Part shown: in pieces, positions 1-12,195 of the stretch
Layout: every line of letters starts with the position of its first letter
Position numbering within the stretch: position 1 is the stretch's first letter
Assembly: GCA_027574665.1 (NCBI GenBank)
Contig: CM050650.1
Location: 99,545,086 to 99,609,085 of the forward strand
From: Rhynochetos jubatus
Lineage: Eukaryota; Chordata; Aves; Eurypygiformes; Rhynochetidae
Reading direction: 5' to 3'
DNA: 64,000 bases
Translations under genes and position numbers: made by a program
Notes under the pieces: model-generated
The model's input: only the letters and a program-made list of their open reading frames with translations
Told to the model about the DNA's origin: nothing
Database searches by the model: none

Positions 1-3000
1 ACTAAAAAGGACCAACTTGGATCAGATTGTATCAAACAGACACATTGAAGGACGATAATATATACACTCAGGCTATCATTTTTCTATCAGATTATTCATC
101 TGTATCTAAATAAGTCTCTTAAAACTCTCCTGTTTCCAATGTTAAATTGAAAATCATTAAGAAAACATTTTGCATAGACATGTGCACAGTACTGTTTGTA
201 TGAAAGCATTCAGAATGCTGGATTACCACTAACCTGTGTCAGTGTCCTGACTTTTCTCATCATCATCATCGTCATTGTCATCATCATCATTTTCACTAGC
301 TGCTGAAGCTTGACTCTCTTCAGAGTATTGTAAACAAGGGTTGTTAAATATTCCCTTCCATATTTTAACACATCTCATCTGAAGTGGCTCTGAGCACTTG
401 CACTCTCCCAGCACTGTTTTCTTCAGCTCTTGCCACGCTGACAAACACCCCTGGTTGACGATCGGGACCCTGCATTTTGCTGCGCCCACCTGGCATCCTC
501 GCTGGAAGCTCTTATACACTAGAAAACAGTAAGGATCCTCTCGACAGCGTTGTTTTGCAATACTGCAGTCGTTCTCTAGTTCTTCCAGGTGTCTTTGGGA
601 TTTGGGCTTTCTGTGTTGCCTAAAACTCAGTTCAGTGTCTGATCCTGAGGAAGTTTCCAAATACTCTGTACAAATAGAAACAGAGTTATAAATCAAATTG
701 ATGATGGACCATCATCACTGGTCAGCTCAAAACAAACTCAGGAAAAGGGTAATTGCCTTAATACAATAAAATGAATGAAAGAGCCCTAGTTTCATTCTGA
801 GGTGTATCTACATACATAGTAATTTCAGAGTCTTGCAGATTAATGAATCTTGCTTACTGCCTTCTGGTAGCTGCACAGTCTACTTTAATAATTCAGCTGC
901 TAACAGTAGTACAAGAAACCCTCAATGAAATTACCGCATGAAGGGATTCATCTCACATAATTTTAACCACCTACAGATTGGACATATCATGGATTATCAT
1001 CTTAATTCAGTGCATAATTTGAAAAGAGAGAATGGAAATTCCAGAAGATGGTTCATTCATTACCTAAAATAATAATTTAAGATAGACAGGGAGAATTACT
1101 CCTGAAAGTATCTACCAACACCATAAATTATCATTGGTGGGTAAAACAGATATTAGTGTAACCTCATCCAAAATTTTTGCTCTATTGGTGAGAAATCTCA
1201 ATCAGCAAAAAAATATAAAATGACTTAATTTTGCTAGGAGCAAAAGCAACTGTTCCAGTGACATCAACCAGGTTTCAGATACCCACTCTCCTTGTTTGGG
1301 GCAAACAAGGATCAGGATGTTATTATTTCCTCTGCAATAAAGCCATATATTCTACTACTATATCATGTATGCTGATTGGTGCCAGGAGGGAGTGATGGAT
1401 CAGAGCTGGGAATCAATCTTGAGGCTCACTTTCCAGACTCTCATTCACTGGCTGATTTTATTTCTCTTATGTCAGCTTTGCTAATCATTAATCCAGGAGA
1501 CATTGGATCAGAAACTGCAAGCCTTTAATGCACCACGTAACTCTCAATTGTAGAGATAAGTTTTCTGAAGGAGAAAGGGTTCTCAGGATAATAAACAAAT
1601 TTAAAGGAGCTGGGCCCATGGATTACAATGGAATTTTAAAAAGGATGCACTTCATACATGAAATACAGCTTTATGAAGGCAGTAACCATTTTTCCCACAT
1701 CCAGTAACCTCTTCTAGAGGTAGTGAAGGTGTTCCTGTAACACAGTGTGACACAACTGCCCATACTCATTCACCTTCACTCCCATTCACAAGGTGGCTGG
1801 ATGTGGCTCTCTATACATAACATCCAGTGTCACTCAAGCCTCCTCGGGCAACAAGTAGTCCTCAACACACATGGTATTTTCACACTTGTTTTCCATTGGA
1901 TTGAGCTTTAAAAACCATTTGAATTCCTCATATGCCTTTTACTGGTTTTGTTTATTTTAAAGCAGATATGGCATTGCTTTCATATGCATGTTGGTGCGTG
2001 AATATGATGGAAAAGACAAAACTAGTATATGCAAAGAAACTTGAATCCAGTTAAAATGAGGGTTACAAAATTATATATTTCTTTTTGTTCTTCATAATTA
2101 AATCTTTATGTTTAGTTACCTTTATCAATGCTGCAGTGCTTCCCAAGCAAAGTCGTGATGGTACAGAAATCGTCCGTAGTACAGACACAGGTTTTAAATT
2201 CTGGGTATTCGTCAGCCAGGATCTGGATGATTCTATTACATCCAGTAGCATCATCTGCCTTGCATCTATTACCTAGAACTTACCATTAAAATTATAATGT
2301 TGTTAATGTTTATGAACGCTTAAGGGATATGGTTACATAAAACAATTCAATTGAAGCACAAAAATAATATGTTTTGCCAAGAGAGGATGGTTTGAACTTA
2401 GTTTCGTTTAAAAACCTGTCATAATTTACAAATTTTAAATAATATTCAGACTGATATAATAAAGTTGTGGGTATGATATTGCTTCTTTTATTCAATCTGA
2501 CCCATTCCAAGAACCTATGTTTCTGTTCTCATTTCCAAAGAACACAAACCCTTAAACTCATACCTTTTATTCCAGGCAGATGAGGAACAGAGACCAAACT
2601 AAAAATGTGCACGAGTTGGGGGGCACGTCCTGAATTGGGGAACTGAAACTCTCAACTTGGTCCTGTGTAGAAATGAGAAGCCTGGTACAGGGACGGGAAT
2701 TCACAGTGGAGGTTAAGGTACTGTCACATAACAGGGTAAGAGAGGGGATGTAGGAAAGCTGGCGCAGTCCTGCGATAATGATATTGCTAACCCCATGCTG
2801 AGAGATGTCAGCTCTGCTTCAGATCCCTCACTCACATGAGGATGTCCTGAGCCTACAAATGCCTTGGACTGCTACCCTACAGAAAAATTTCACTGCCTGA
2901 ATTTGGCAACGACAACAAATTTAAAACAGTCCAAGAATATTCTGTTTTCTAATTTTTTTTTTTTTTAATAAGAAAAAGAGAGAAGTTAATGTAGAAAAAC

Positions 3001-6000
3001 ATTGATTTGCCAATCCAGTTTCAAGCCTGTTGCTTGCGTGTTCACTTGGACTCAATGACAAAGACACTCAGGCTGTCAGATCAGATTTTCCTTGTATGTG
3101 TAGCAAAAATAAAGAGCATGTACTAGTTTATGGTACAAAGATAGATCAATCAACCCTCTACTTTATGGACGAACTGCTTTGAAAGTATTTCATTACTTCT
3201 TATTGCTTAAGAAAGTTACAAGTTACTTCAGAAATTTACACAAGAAGCAGTTTAATACCATTTAAGAAAGTTTCATTTTCTGAAGGACATGGTCCATCTT
3301 GTCAAAACAGATACGCAGGTCCTCAGACCAGCACATTTCCTCTCTTTGCTTCATGGATATTAAGTATCTGACAATATGCAGCTGACAAGATCCAGGCTGG
3401 TCACGAGGCAGCACGAGGATTGTGTTTAATCCACTGAGCATATACGCTATTGTCTCTGCCCTGCCAACAGTGATGCCTGGCTTCCTGCCTTGCTGCTCCC
3501 CAGGTGTGTAATGTGGGGAGCAGCAGGGACCGTGCGCTTTAGTGAAACTGCAAAGCTAGCAGCCATGTGTCACCGCCGCCACGGACAAGCGTTAATATGA
3601 TTAGAGCTTTAATGTCATTTATCTTTGTTGACACAAATAGCAGCGCGAGGCAGTCTAGCCAAGGGCCTGCCAGAGGAAACTGTGGAGTTTGCCTGTGCCT
3701 GAAGGAATGAGTATCAGCTGTTCCAGAGGGCACATCCCCACCCTGCCACCCCCAAATGCTTTTTCAAACAGTGTCTGCATTGCCCTGTCTCCAGTTGCTG
3801 TTGCTGCTGACTAAGGAGGGTTTGGGGCTGTATTAAAATGTGCACTGAGACAGGAGGATGTCACAGTCCAGCAAGAGCTACAGCTCCCAACCTCTGCTCC
3901 CACTTCACCTCTTGCATCGGCAAAGAAGGAGGTCGTGGTGCCCGGGCTTGCCTGTATCTCTCCAACCTGACCTCCAACTTGCCTTCTGCATTTTCACAAG
4001 TAGAGCATGATCCTGACCCTTAGACCTCACATTTCTTTCTTTGTCCACTAGCCAAGGAGCTCAAGAGGTCTAAATAGGAACTACTGGAGGTCATAGACAT
4101 AGGGCAATCCCTGGCCATCCTAAAGATGGAAAGTACATGGTGACATGGGAACTGTGGAGGACCATGGAGGTGGTTGGATATTCTACTCTATATTTTATCA
4201 AGTGATTAAGGGATAATAAAGGTATTTCAGGAGGACAAACTCCAAGGGTAGAAAAAGAGCAACGAAGGTCAGGAGGTGCTTGTGTAAAAAATAGCTAATT
4301 TACAAAATTTATGACTGCCTTCTTCAAGATCCTGAGGACACTTCAAGGGTGGAGTTAGTAGAGATAGAACAGGAAACACAAATCCCACTATATTTTATGC
4401 AGCACCCCAGCCTCACTTCTATATTCATGGCAGTAGCAAGTTGCGGTTAGGAGTCAGGTACGGGGGTTATGCTCAGAGTGGCCCTTGTGCGCTGGTGAAC
4501 ACTGTGCTGAATCACAGCAGCTGACAATCAGGGGGTGAGACCTAGGTTGTGGGGTTATGAACATACAAAGGACATAGACAGAACCGGGAAGCAAATCAGA
4601 TTTATGGGGTTCACATGCCTGGCCTCCTGAAAACCGTGTAGAAATAAGCTTTTATCAGTATTGGTCTATTTGTGCACTGTGTTGATTCAGCTGTGACGAA
4701 CAGCAGAAAATATTTTATTGCTGGTTTTTAATTATTGTTGCTTTATCACTGATTAGTTCTAGGTAATATATTTTAATTTATACATATGCTTCCATGGCGT
4801 TTACAAAAAAATTCTCTCTGACCTAAAGCTTGTCAGCCATTATTTATCATTTGATTTATTTATGTGTACATAATTTATGTACATAGGACCACAGATAGAA
4901 AAAGCATGACAGAGTAGAAGGTGACACTTCTAGAGAGATAATCTCTGTTCTTGCAGGAGTCAGCTCTTCAGTCATCTCAGTGGGGATCACATCTGAAGAC
5001 TGTAAAGAGTACTAGGTTTTCACCTCTAGCCCTGGTGAGACTACATCTGGAATGCTGTGTCCAGTGCTGGGCTACAGAGGACAAGAGGGACATGGAGATA
5101 CTGGAGTGGGTCCTGCAAAGTGACACAAATGTGGTTAATGGACTGGAGCATCTGTCTTCCGAAGAGAGGCTGAGAGCTAGGATTGCTCAGCCTGCAGGAG
5201 TTACAGGAAATTCCTTTTGAAGGTCAGAAAAAACTTTTTTATTCTGAGGGGCATCTAACAGTGGGATAAGTTGCCTAGAGGGGTTTTGGTGCATCCATAA
5301 TTGGAGATATTAAAAATCCAACTGGACACAATCCTGGAAAACAGCCTGCAGTTGACTCTGTCTGAGCAGTGGGGTTGGACTAGACCTCCAGAGATCCCTT
5401 CCAACGTCAGTGATCCTGTTCCTCTAAGAAGAATAAACTTTTACTTCCAAATCTAACTCAACATGTGATTCTTTAATATTTGAGCAGTCTGAGATTTTGT
5501 TTTTCTTTTGAACCTAGATGTTTCCAGTTCTGAAAAACTAAGAAAATGTGTAGTCATAGTTAAAGGAAAGCTCAGAAATTTCTACTTTTTTTTTTTTTTA
5601 AATCAGTGAAATGAAAGAAAAAAAAAAAAAAAAAAAAAAAAGACCCACCAAAAAACCAACATCAAAATCCAAACCTTAATAGCTTCATTCTGCAGTGATG
5701 AAACATTTCTGACATTTTCAAGGTGAAAACTTTTGATTCCATCAAAATCAAATATTTCAGTCTTTTCCATCCTGATCTGGAATGTGACTTTTTACCTTTT
5801 TTTTTTTTCCAGTGTATCTTGTCACAGATAAGGAAGTGAAAGAAGGATTGGACTCAGAGGACTGTTAACAGAGCCTCTGAAAATGCTGGTGTAGCAGTAG
5901 GGGAGCAATGATGGGCAGTTAGATAGAGAAAAGAGTGACTTAGGCAGTCATCTGGAGTGTGCCCCCAGACCTGCTCTGAAGAACAAAAGATGGAGGTCCC

Positions 6001-9000
6001 GAGAATGCACCCATTTAACTTGGAGGTTACAGACTGAGGGTGTGAGTTACAGAACTCATACCACAGAGTAGGAGTATAATTATCATTTGTAGCTGGGGTT
6101 TTTATAATAAATGTAGCAAAAGGAATATTTGCCCCATTGCCTGTTGCTTCCAACTAGCATGCTCCTGCTCACCCTTTTGATTCATACAGCTCATCCATGA
6201 AGAGTTTAGTCTTGCACATGTAGTGTACTTTTGACAGACAGTATATTATTCTTACTAACAATGCTGCTGGTAGGTTTTCTGTTGCTGTTTCTGTGAGCTG
6301 AGAGGTACCATCAGCTGTCTGATCGCAGGTTTACACCCTCTGGGGTCATGGCACCTAATAACCACATTTAGAACAATTTGTCCTAGACCCAACATGATAT
6401 CTGAGTGCCCTGAGATGCTGCAGAGTCCTTACCAAAGGCTATTATCCTAAGGAAATACACAGATGTAAAACCAACCACAAGAAGAGTTTATTTTCAGCAG
6501 GTTTCTCTGACCCAGTTACAAATACCATTAATGTCAGTGAATAAGCACATGGGACAGTAAGTGAGGGAAATATATTATGGGACAATGCACCAAATTCAAA
6601 GGGAAGATCACTGAGGTCATCATGTTTGCCCACTTCATCTGTTTGCAAGATATGATGAATAGGCTACAGTACAAATCCTGATCTTTATGTCACGTGCTAT
6701 TCCCTTTGTGAATGTTGTGAGAGAAGCAATTTCAGCTTTTGATTTGGGGAAGAGGTTTGGTTCTAGAGAGCTCATCTTTAGATCACTATCTTGATCCTGA
6801 AAATACTGCAGCCTCCAATACTTTTTCTTTTTTCCCCCCGAACAGCAGCCATATCTTTTCAAACTATTCCGCTTCACATAAAATATTTAAAAAGCCAATA
6901 GAACATGATCTGAAACACAGTTCCTTTGGGGACTGTTGTAACCATTAGGTTATCATGTATTTTTCATTTATTCTGTCTGTCTTAAAAATATTCAGCCATT
7001 CTATGCAAAACAGATACGTATCTGGAACAGGACACACTAAGAAGAACCCCTCAGAGAATTTTCTGCTCTAATGATTTTGAACACTGCCTTGTGAATTGGG
7101 ACCCTTGGGTTCAAATCTCTGCAACAAATCAGACAGAGAGAGGCATTCAGGTGGCTCACAGTGAAGGTGAATGTTCTAGATTTGGGCTATTGAGTATGAA
7201 GTCAGGCAGCCCTGGCTTCCCACAGAGACCAAACGTGAGACTGGGTCCTGACATCAAGATGGACAGAGGGACATTCGCTTTATCAGCTCTGCTGCAGCTC
7301 AGGTTCAGAACAGATTATTGTGTCAGGACATGGCTGATTTTGCTCAGATAATGTCAATATAAGAGAAGGCAGTTTCCATGGAGATACAGATACTTCTGAT
7401 TCCTAGTGACAGAGAACCTGCCTTATGTAATTAAGCTGATAGAAGTGGCATTTATGTACCTAAAGACCTATGGCGTCATTTATGAACAGGACCAAGGCAT
7501 GGGCTAGGATAACGGCGAGTGACTGTGTCTGTACTCCTGCAGTTTTGCATGGCACCCAGTCTGGACAGAGCCAGCTAGACTGTGAAGATAGCATAGGCCT
7601 AAAGACACTCACAAAAGACAGTTTAGTTGTATGGATACATACTGCCCCATGACAGTTGAATGCAGGGCCAGAAAATAGTCCCTGGCCCATTTTTTTGCTA
7701 GTACTGGTGTAGCCTGAGCAGATGTGACTTGGTAGTCATTTATCAGTCATGAGTCATTACGCGTTTGGTCTAATGACACCACCACTCTTCTCCCTTCCAT
7801 ATTCACAGCACCCGGCAAGCAAATACGCAACATTTAACAGCAAGGTCCTGGAGGGATTTAAAGACAGAGACAGTGACTGAGACCCAAGATTTGTTCAGGA
7901 AGATAGAGAAAGAAACATTTCCATTTGAATGACACCAGAGATTAGGATGAGTTTCAGGTCAGACTTATAATACTGATCTTCTCCCAGTTAAACATACTTA
8001 GAAATGATGCACCAAGCTTTGGAAGTGCAATAAACAGAGAGAAAGACTGACTTTCTGCTTTCATTTATGTGAGAATCTGTTTAATACTTCAAGGAAGCTT
8101 AGTCACATCGTAACCTGCACTTCATTGTAGATCACTCCATGAATCACTCTGACATGTTGGCACTATTCACTGAATAAATGCAGTGTTCTTCTTTGAGTCA
8201 TGCTTTATTTGATCTGGTTCTTATTCTAATACAGTATTTGAAAACTACTTGAAGTAAGTATTACATTGTTTTGGGTATCATGTGAGATCATAGAATCACA
8301 GAACGGTTTGGGTTGGAAGAGACCTTTAAGATCATCTCGTTCCAACCCCCCTGCCATGGGCAGGGACACCCTCCACTAGACCAGGTTGCTCAAAGATTTA
8401 TCCAACCTAGCCTTGAGCACTTCCAGGGAGGGACAGATCAACTCGTCTGAATTAATGGAAAGCACGGTTGGAACGTCTTTCCAGCTGTATGCTGGCTTTG
8501 TTGATCAGGATCCCACAAGAGCATAATTTCTGCTGAATTAAGATCTCCTGAGTTTGTTCATACTCTGACTTTGTTTATAGTCCAGAAATTTCATTTAACA
8601 CAGTACTGAAGAGATAGTGTGACTGTTACTGAAAATAGTATTGTCCATTGTCAAGGATTTCAGAAGTTGACCGTCTTCTTCTGTCATTTTCTCTTTGAAA
8701 TCTCACTGAATTCATCCAGTTACTACAGCAATATTATGATAAGCTATGAATATGCAACCATTCAGCAATTTAAAATAAATCTGTGTACACCATAAAGAAT
8801 TACCTGAAATATTGCAGACCTCTTCAACGACATTCCAAACACTCTCACATCCATTTGCAGCATTTATACATTTCTCCCTCAGCTGCAGACTGTCAGTAGT
8901 CTGGTCAGTAGATGTACTTGTGAAGTACATGAACAACACTGTAAAAACAGGATATAGTGACTATTTAATACAATAGGTATTGTACTGACCTTTTTCAGTT

Positions 9001-12000
9001 ACACTTAGATTACAACAATTTAAGTTACTGTAGTTTATTTGTAGATTCAAATCTTCTACCAAGATACTTTTTAACAGAATAAAACTTTTCCTCAGTTTCA
9101 CAACAGGAAAATTAAATTTAAATTCTAAATTTTCAGAGTTGTAGTGTGGCCTATTTTGTATTGGTTTTCACCCAATATTATAACATCAACCATTAGCTAT
9201 ATATGACATCAGACCATAGATATATAGAAATAAATGCAGTTCTGAATACATAATAAATAAATAAAATTCAGAGGAAGCAACATTTTATTTGGACTGCAAT
9301 TTCATCAAGCTAGAGACTACAGAGGAACTCTTATGAACAGACCATGTGAAAGAGATTTGACAGCTACACAACTCAGACAACAAATGAGATTTTATTTCAT
9401 AATACACTACTCTTCATCCTCCTTGGGTTTACTTCACAGATTCATCATTTCTTGAAAGCGATCCCCATATTTATGTCTTCATCTGCTTCCGTGAGCATGC
9501 TGAACCTAAAGGCCATGCTAATTGCATAAGAAAGTTTGAAACTGAAGACTGATACGGAGGTTTCAAGATAAAGAATTTTAAATCAGCACCACCTCTGGCT
9601 TATCAGTAGAAAATTAAATTGTCTTGCTAAGAAAAGACAAATCAGTTGGGGTTTAGCTCTTTCATCAACATGCCCATGGTAACACAACCTCTAATTTGTA
9701 ACCGTGTGTCTTAATTTTCTATAACATTAAGTTTCAGCCACTGATTTCAGGCCCTATCAGACTAGCTGCTGAACACCTAATAGAAGTGCTTTCCTTAGGT
9801 ATTGAAGGACATGGCATCTCTGAGAACAATTCTCTTTTTTTTTTCCTTATGTTCAGGTAAGTTCATATGGAATTTGAAGAATTTCCAGCATTGTTTAATT
9901 CCTTAAACATCATCTACAAGAGGCATGAACTATTCCCTCAGGACTTGTCCAGACTCTAACCAGAGAAATGAAATGTTTCCAATGATACATTTGAGAAATA
10001 AGAAATGAAATATCAAACATCGCTCTTAATAATCTTAAAGACCTATTTCTCTTTAGAGGTGATGCCATCCTTTCTGGAATTGATGCTTACCTGTGATATA
10101 ATAGTACTGCCATAGGGAACACTTTCTGGAGGCACGGTAAATAAAGATGAAGCAACATTTAATACTTTATAACTGACAGGTGCGATAGCATCTAGTGTGC
10201 CTCAGAGACACAGAAGAGCACATGTGCTTATCATAAGAAGGTGAATGAAGCTGATGCTAATCCCTTCCCAGTTGTGCATATTCCTGCCAGTTCTCAGATC
10301 TATGCCGTGTTCATTGTGAGACCAGTGATTTCCAGCCTGAAACACTCTTAGGCTGCTCGTCAGTCAGCCTAGGAAACTGATCGATAGAAACAGCTGCTGC
10401 TCCTTGACATTGAGGAATGTGCAGTTGACCCATCCAAAGGGACAATTTTGGCTCATTATGACAACATTTTAGTCACGGGACTGTCTCTGAAAGTTCTTTC
10501 TAATTGTGAAATCACTCACTATTTATTCAGAAGACAGAGAAAAAAGGTGAAAATGATTGTCTGTATAAGACAATGCAAAATTACAAACTCAGAAACTTGT
10601 TAAGAAAGTTTATTTTGCTGGATGACCATTTACCTATTTTGTAGGTACTAGCACAACAGAAGATTTACACACCTGGATCTGCAGCACAAAGACCCTGTGC
10701 TGTCTCCTGTTAAGACAGATTTTCAGAACCAGCGCCTGAAAATGAATAGTCAAAGCAGAACTGATTAAAGAGCCAATTAGCGGTTCCTGCTCCTTTCTAA
10801 GGGTTATTTCAGAGTGTGTTTATTTTGAACTCACCTGGAAACTGTGCCCACAAAAAGGAGGAGATGATTTTGCAAAATAAAGAGCTGCGTGGCATAATCT
10901 ATGATTGAAGCTAATTCAGACTAAGAAAGAGCTTCTCCAGAACTAATGACACATTATGGATGGGTCTTTTGATTCCTCAGCAGTGCACAGGGGGCACACA
11001 GTGGCAAGCCTTTGCGAAACAAACTGGCCCATATGATTTTATAATCCAGTGCACTGTAGTTTATACAACTGCTTAAAATGGCAGCTATTGCTTTAGTCAT
11101 TCACTTTAGTTATTTAGTGTTTGACATAGCGACTGTTTTCTACTAAGAAGAGTTCAGGACATCTAAGACTTAGTTTGTAACTGAAACTTACAGAGGGATC
11201 CATTGTAAAATGAAGATGCATAAATTTAATTTCAGTAGGTGTCTATTTTTATACAGGTATTGATTCATTGTGCAGGTGTAAAATTCCCTGTTCTGAAGAA
11301 TTTGGTGTCTAAAGTGAAAAGAGGTAAACCAAGGACATTTTAGCACCTTCACTTTGCAGACTGGGAATGGAAGGGACATAGGAATTATGGAGTCTCTCCC
11401 AAGACTGCAGAACTATTATCTGGAAGATAATAATGAATAATGGGAAACCAGCATCTGGTTTCTAGCCAACTGCAAGAGCAGCAAGATAGCAGGCTGCAAA
11501 GAAGAAAGGCAAACTATAGTTCAGTGTAGTTTGAATACAGCTGAAAAGTGTTAAAGGACAACTTAATTCTAACAAAACCTGGGGCAGAACTGCCTACAGA
11601 ATGTTTTTAACAGTGGAATATGAGTTTAGAGTAGTGGGATGTTGAAGAGAGAAGCAGCATGTATACAATACGTAGAGAGGGGAAAAGAATGAAAGAAACT
11701 AAAATACACTTGTCTCCTCTACCGATTCCTTCTGCATTAACTTTGTTGATTGTCACTTTTTCTTCCTTCAGACCCAAAAAGAAATGTCAATAGCCCTCGG
11801 TGTAGCACTGCCAGCGCTAAACGCTCTCCACTTAGCAAACAAGTGGCTGTTTACTTAGGCGAGGCATCCCATTTGCGGGTCTCCTCGCCGGTACAACTTC
11901 TTCCCGGCGCTGCTCCCCTGCCTTACCTCCCCTCCAGCCACGCTACCCGGAGCCGGGCTGAAGAACTGCGCCAAGCCCCAGGGCCCGGACATCGCAGGCT

Positions 12001-12195
12001 GGTGCGAACCCCCGACAGCTACCTGCTCGCCCCCACCTTGAAGCTCCGCGGGGGAAGGAGCGAGGGGAGGGAGCTGGAAGGGAAACCCGTGGAGAGGCCA
12101 GGAGGCGCGGGGCGAAGCCAGGCTCCTGGCGAGGCAGGGGGTGCCTTCCCTCCCCGCTTCCCGCGGCACTTACCGAGGCAGAGGAGCGCGGCCAT
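1..12195 (-). CDS. GFRAL: GFRAL, GDF15 receptor, 5' part (exons 1-4, gene continues past left edge)
   Basis: Type I membrane receptor that, in mammals, binds GDF15 and signals through RET in hindbrain neurons to suppress appetite. Coding exons here: 12174-12195, 8804-8938, 2120-2272 and 234-665, together 742 nt (residues 1-247 plus one base). All introns are phase 1 with GT-AG ends. Residues 31-99 are unmistakable GFRAL domain 1. The gene lies downstream of HCRTR2 in the same orientation, as in human. The GDF15-binding domain, domain 3 and membrane anchor are not in the window, so intactness of the whole gene cannot be judged. The part seen has no stop or frameshift. Confidence 0.9.
234..665 (-). 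CDS. GFRAL: GFRAL coding exon 4: GDNF-receptor-type cysteine domain plus Asp-rich tail
   Basis: 432 bp, phase 1 to 1. Encodes residues 104-247: a polar linker, a ten-cysteine domain (C137, 144, 150, 161, 168, 177, 192, 194, 202, 214), then an acidic low-complexity tail (about 228-246) rich in Asp. The core CLSAWQELKKTVLGECKC followed by RCVKIW closely resembles GFR-alpha-1 domain 1 (C-x-SA-x-E-x-LK, then C-x-C, then C-x-RIYW, from memory). Human GFRAL D2 has a different CC spacing. So this may be a domain absent from human GFRAL, or a very divergent D2. The acceptor is TTTGTACAG and the donor is GTTAGT. The transmembrane segment and any further domains lie left of the window. Confidence 0.85.
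257..295. repeat. ATC/ATG-type trinucleotide repeat inside GFRAL exon 4
   Basis: An imperfect run of tca/tcg triplets on the plus strand encodes the Asp-rich stretch on the minus strand. It is probably length-variable between individuals or species without breaking the frame. Confidence 0.85.
666..2119 (-). other. GFRAL: GFRAL intron 3
   Basis: AT-rich intronic DNA. I see no recognisable repeat family, RNA gene or exon in it. Confidence 0.8.
2120..2272 (-). CDS. GFRAL: GFRAL coding exon 3 (second half of domain 1)
   Basis: 153 bp, phase 1 to 1. Encodes residues 53-103: NRCKADDATGCNRIIQILAD then PEFKTCVCTTDDFCTITTLLGKHC, which aligns with human GFRAL FQFKECLCTDDFYCTVNKLLGKKC (recalled). Cysteines are at 56, 64, 81, 83, 89 and 99. 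The acceptor is AGTTCTAG and the donor is GTAACT. The longest ORFs over this interval are in wrong frames; the correct frame was found by splicing from exon 2. Confidence 0.93.
5015..5425 (+). mobile_element. CR1 LINE 3' fragment
   Basis: The plus strand reads as a degraded CR1 3' end: a trace of the reverse transcriptase C-terminus (GAGACTACATCTGGAATGCTGTG, i.e. VRLHLECCVQCW, near 5034), then the 3' UTR motif TTGGACTAGACCTCCAGAG. It lies inside GFRAL intron 2 in antisense orientation. It has many substitutions and indels, so it is an old copy. Confidence 0.85.
5587..5641. repeat. Poly-T / poly-A paired homopolymers
   Basis: A T-run of about 14 nt is followed within 20 nt by an A-run of about 26 nt, so the two could pair. 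GFRAL intron 2. Confidence 0.7.
8287..8450 (-). mobile_element. CR1 LINE 3' end fragment
   Basis: Starts on the plus strand as atcatagaatcacagaac and continues with ttgggttggaagagacc and a ccaacccccctgcc block, the reverse complement of the classic avian CR1 3' terminus. Only the extreme 3' end is present. Confidence 0.9.
8804..8938 (-). CDS. GFRAL: GFRAL coding exon 2 (first half of domain 1)
   Basis: 135 bp, phase 1 to 1. Encodes residues 8-52: the end of the signal peptide, a Thr/Ser-rich spacer, then LREKCINAANGCESVWNVVEEVC, which matches human GFRAL LREQCLRDANGCKHAWRVMEDAC as I recall it. The cysteine that precedes LRE in human is Ser24 here (codon AGT at 8891-8889). The acceptor is TTTTTACAG and the donor is GTAATT. 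Confidence 0.93.
8939..12173 (-). other. GFRAL: GFRAL intron 1
   Basis: 3.2-kb intron, AT-rich until it enters the CpG island near 11850. No repeat or gene recognised. Confidence 0.8.

Larger units (their letters stand above)
2273..8803 (-). other. GFRAL: GFRAL intron 2
   Basis: 6.5-kb intron with two CR1 fragments (5015-5425 and 8287-8450) and an A/T homopolymer block at 5587-5641. The rest holds nothing I can identify; its short ORFs are not coding-like. Confidence 0.8.

Noticed and set aside
2063..2276. 63-codon ORFs on both strands over GFRAL exon 3
   Set aside because: They are in the wrong frames; the spliced frame gives the conserved cysteine pattern of GFRAL.
4951..5220. 89-codon plus-strand ORF
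   Set aside because: It is the degraded end of a CR1 reverse transcriptase, not a host gene.
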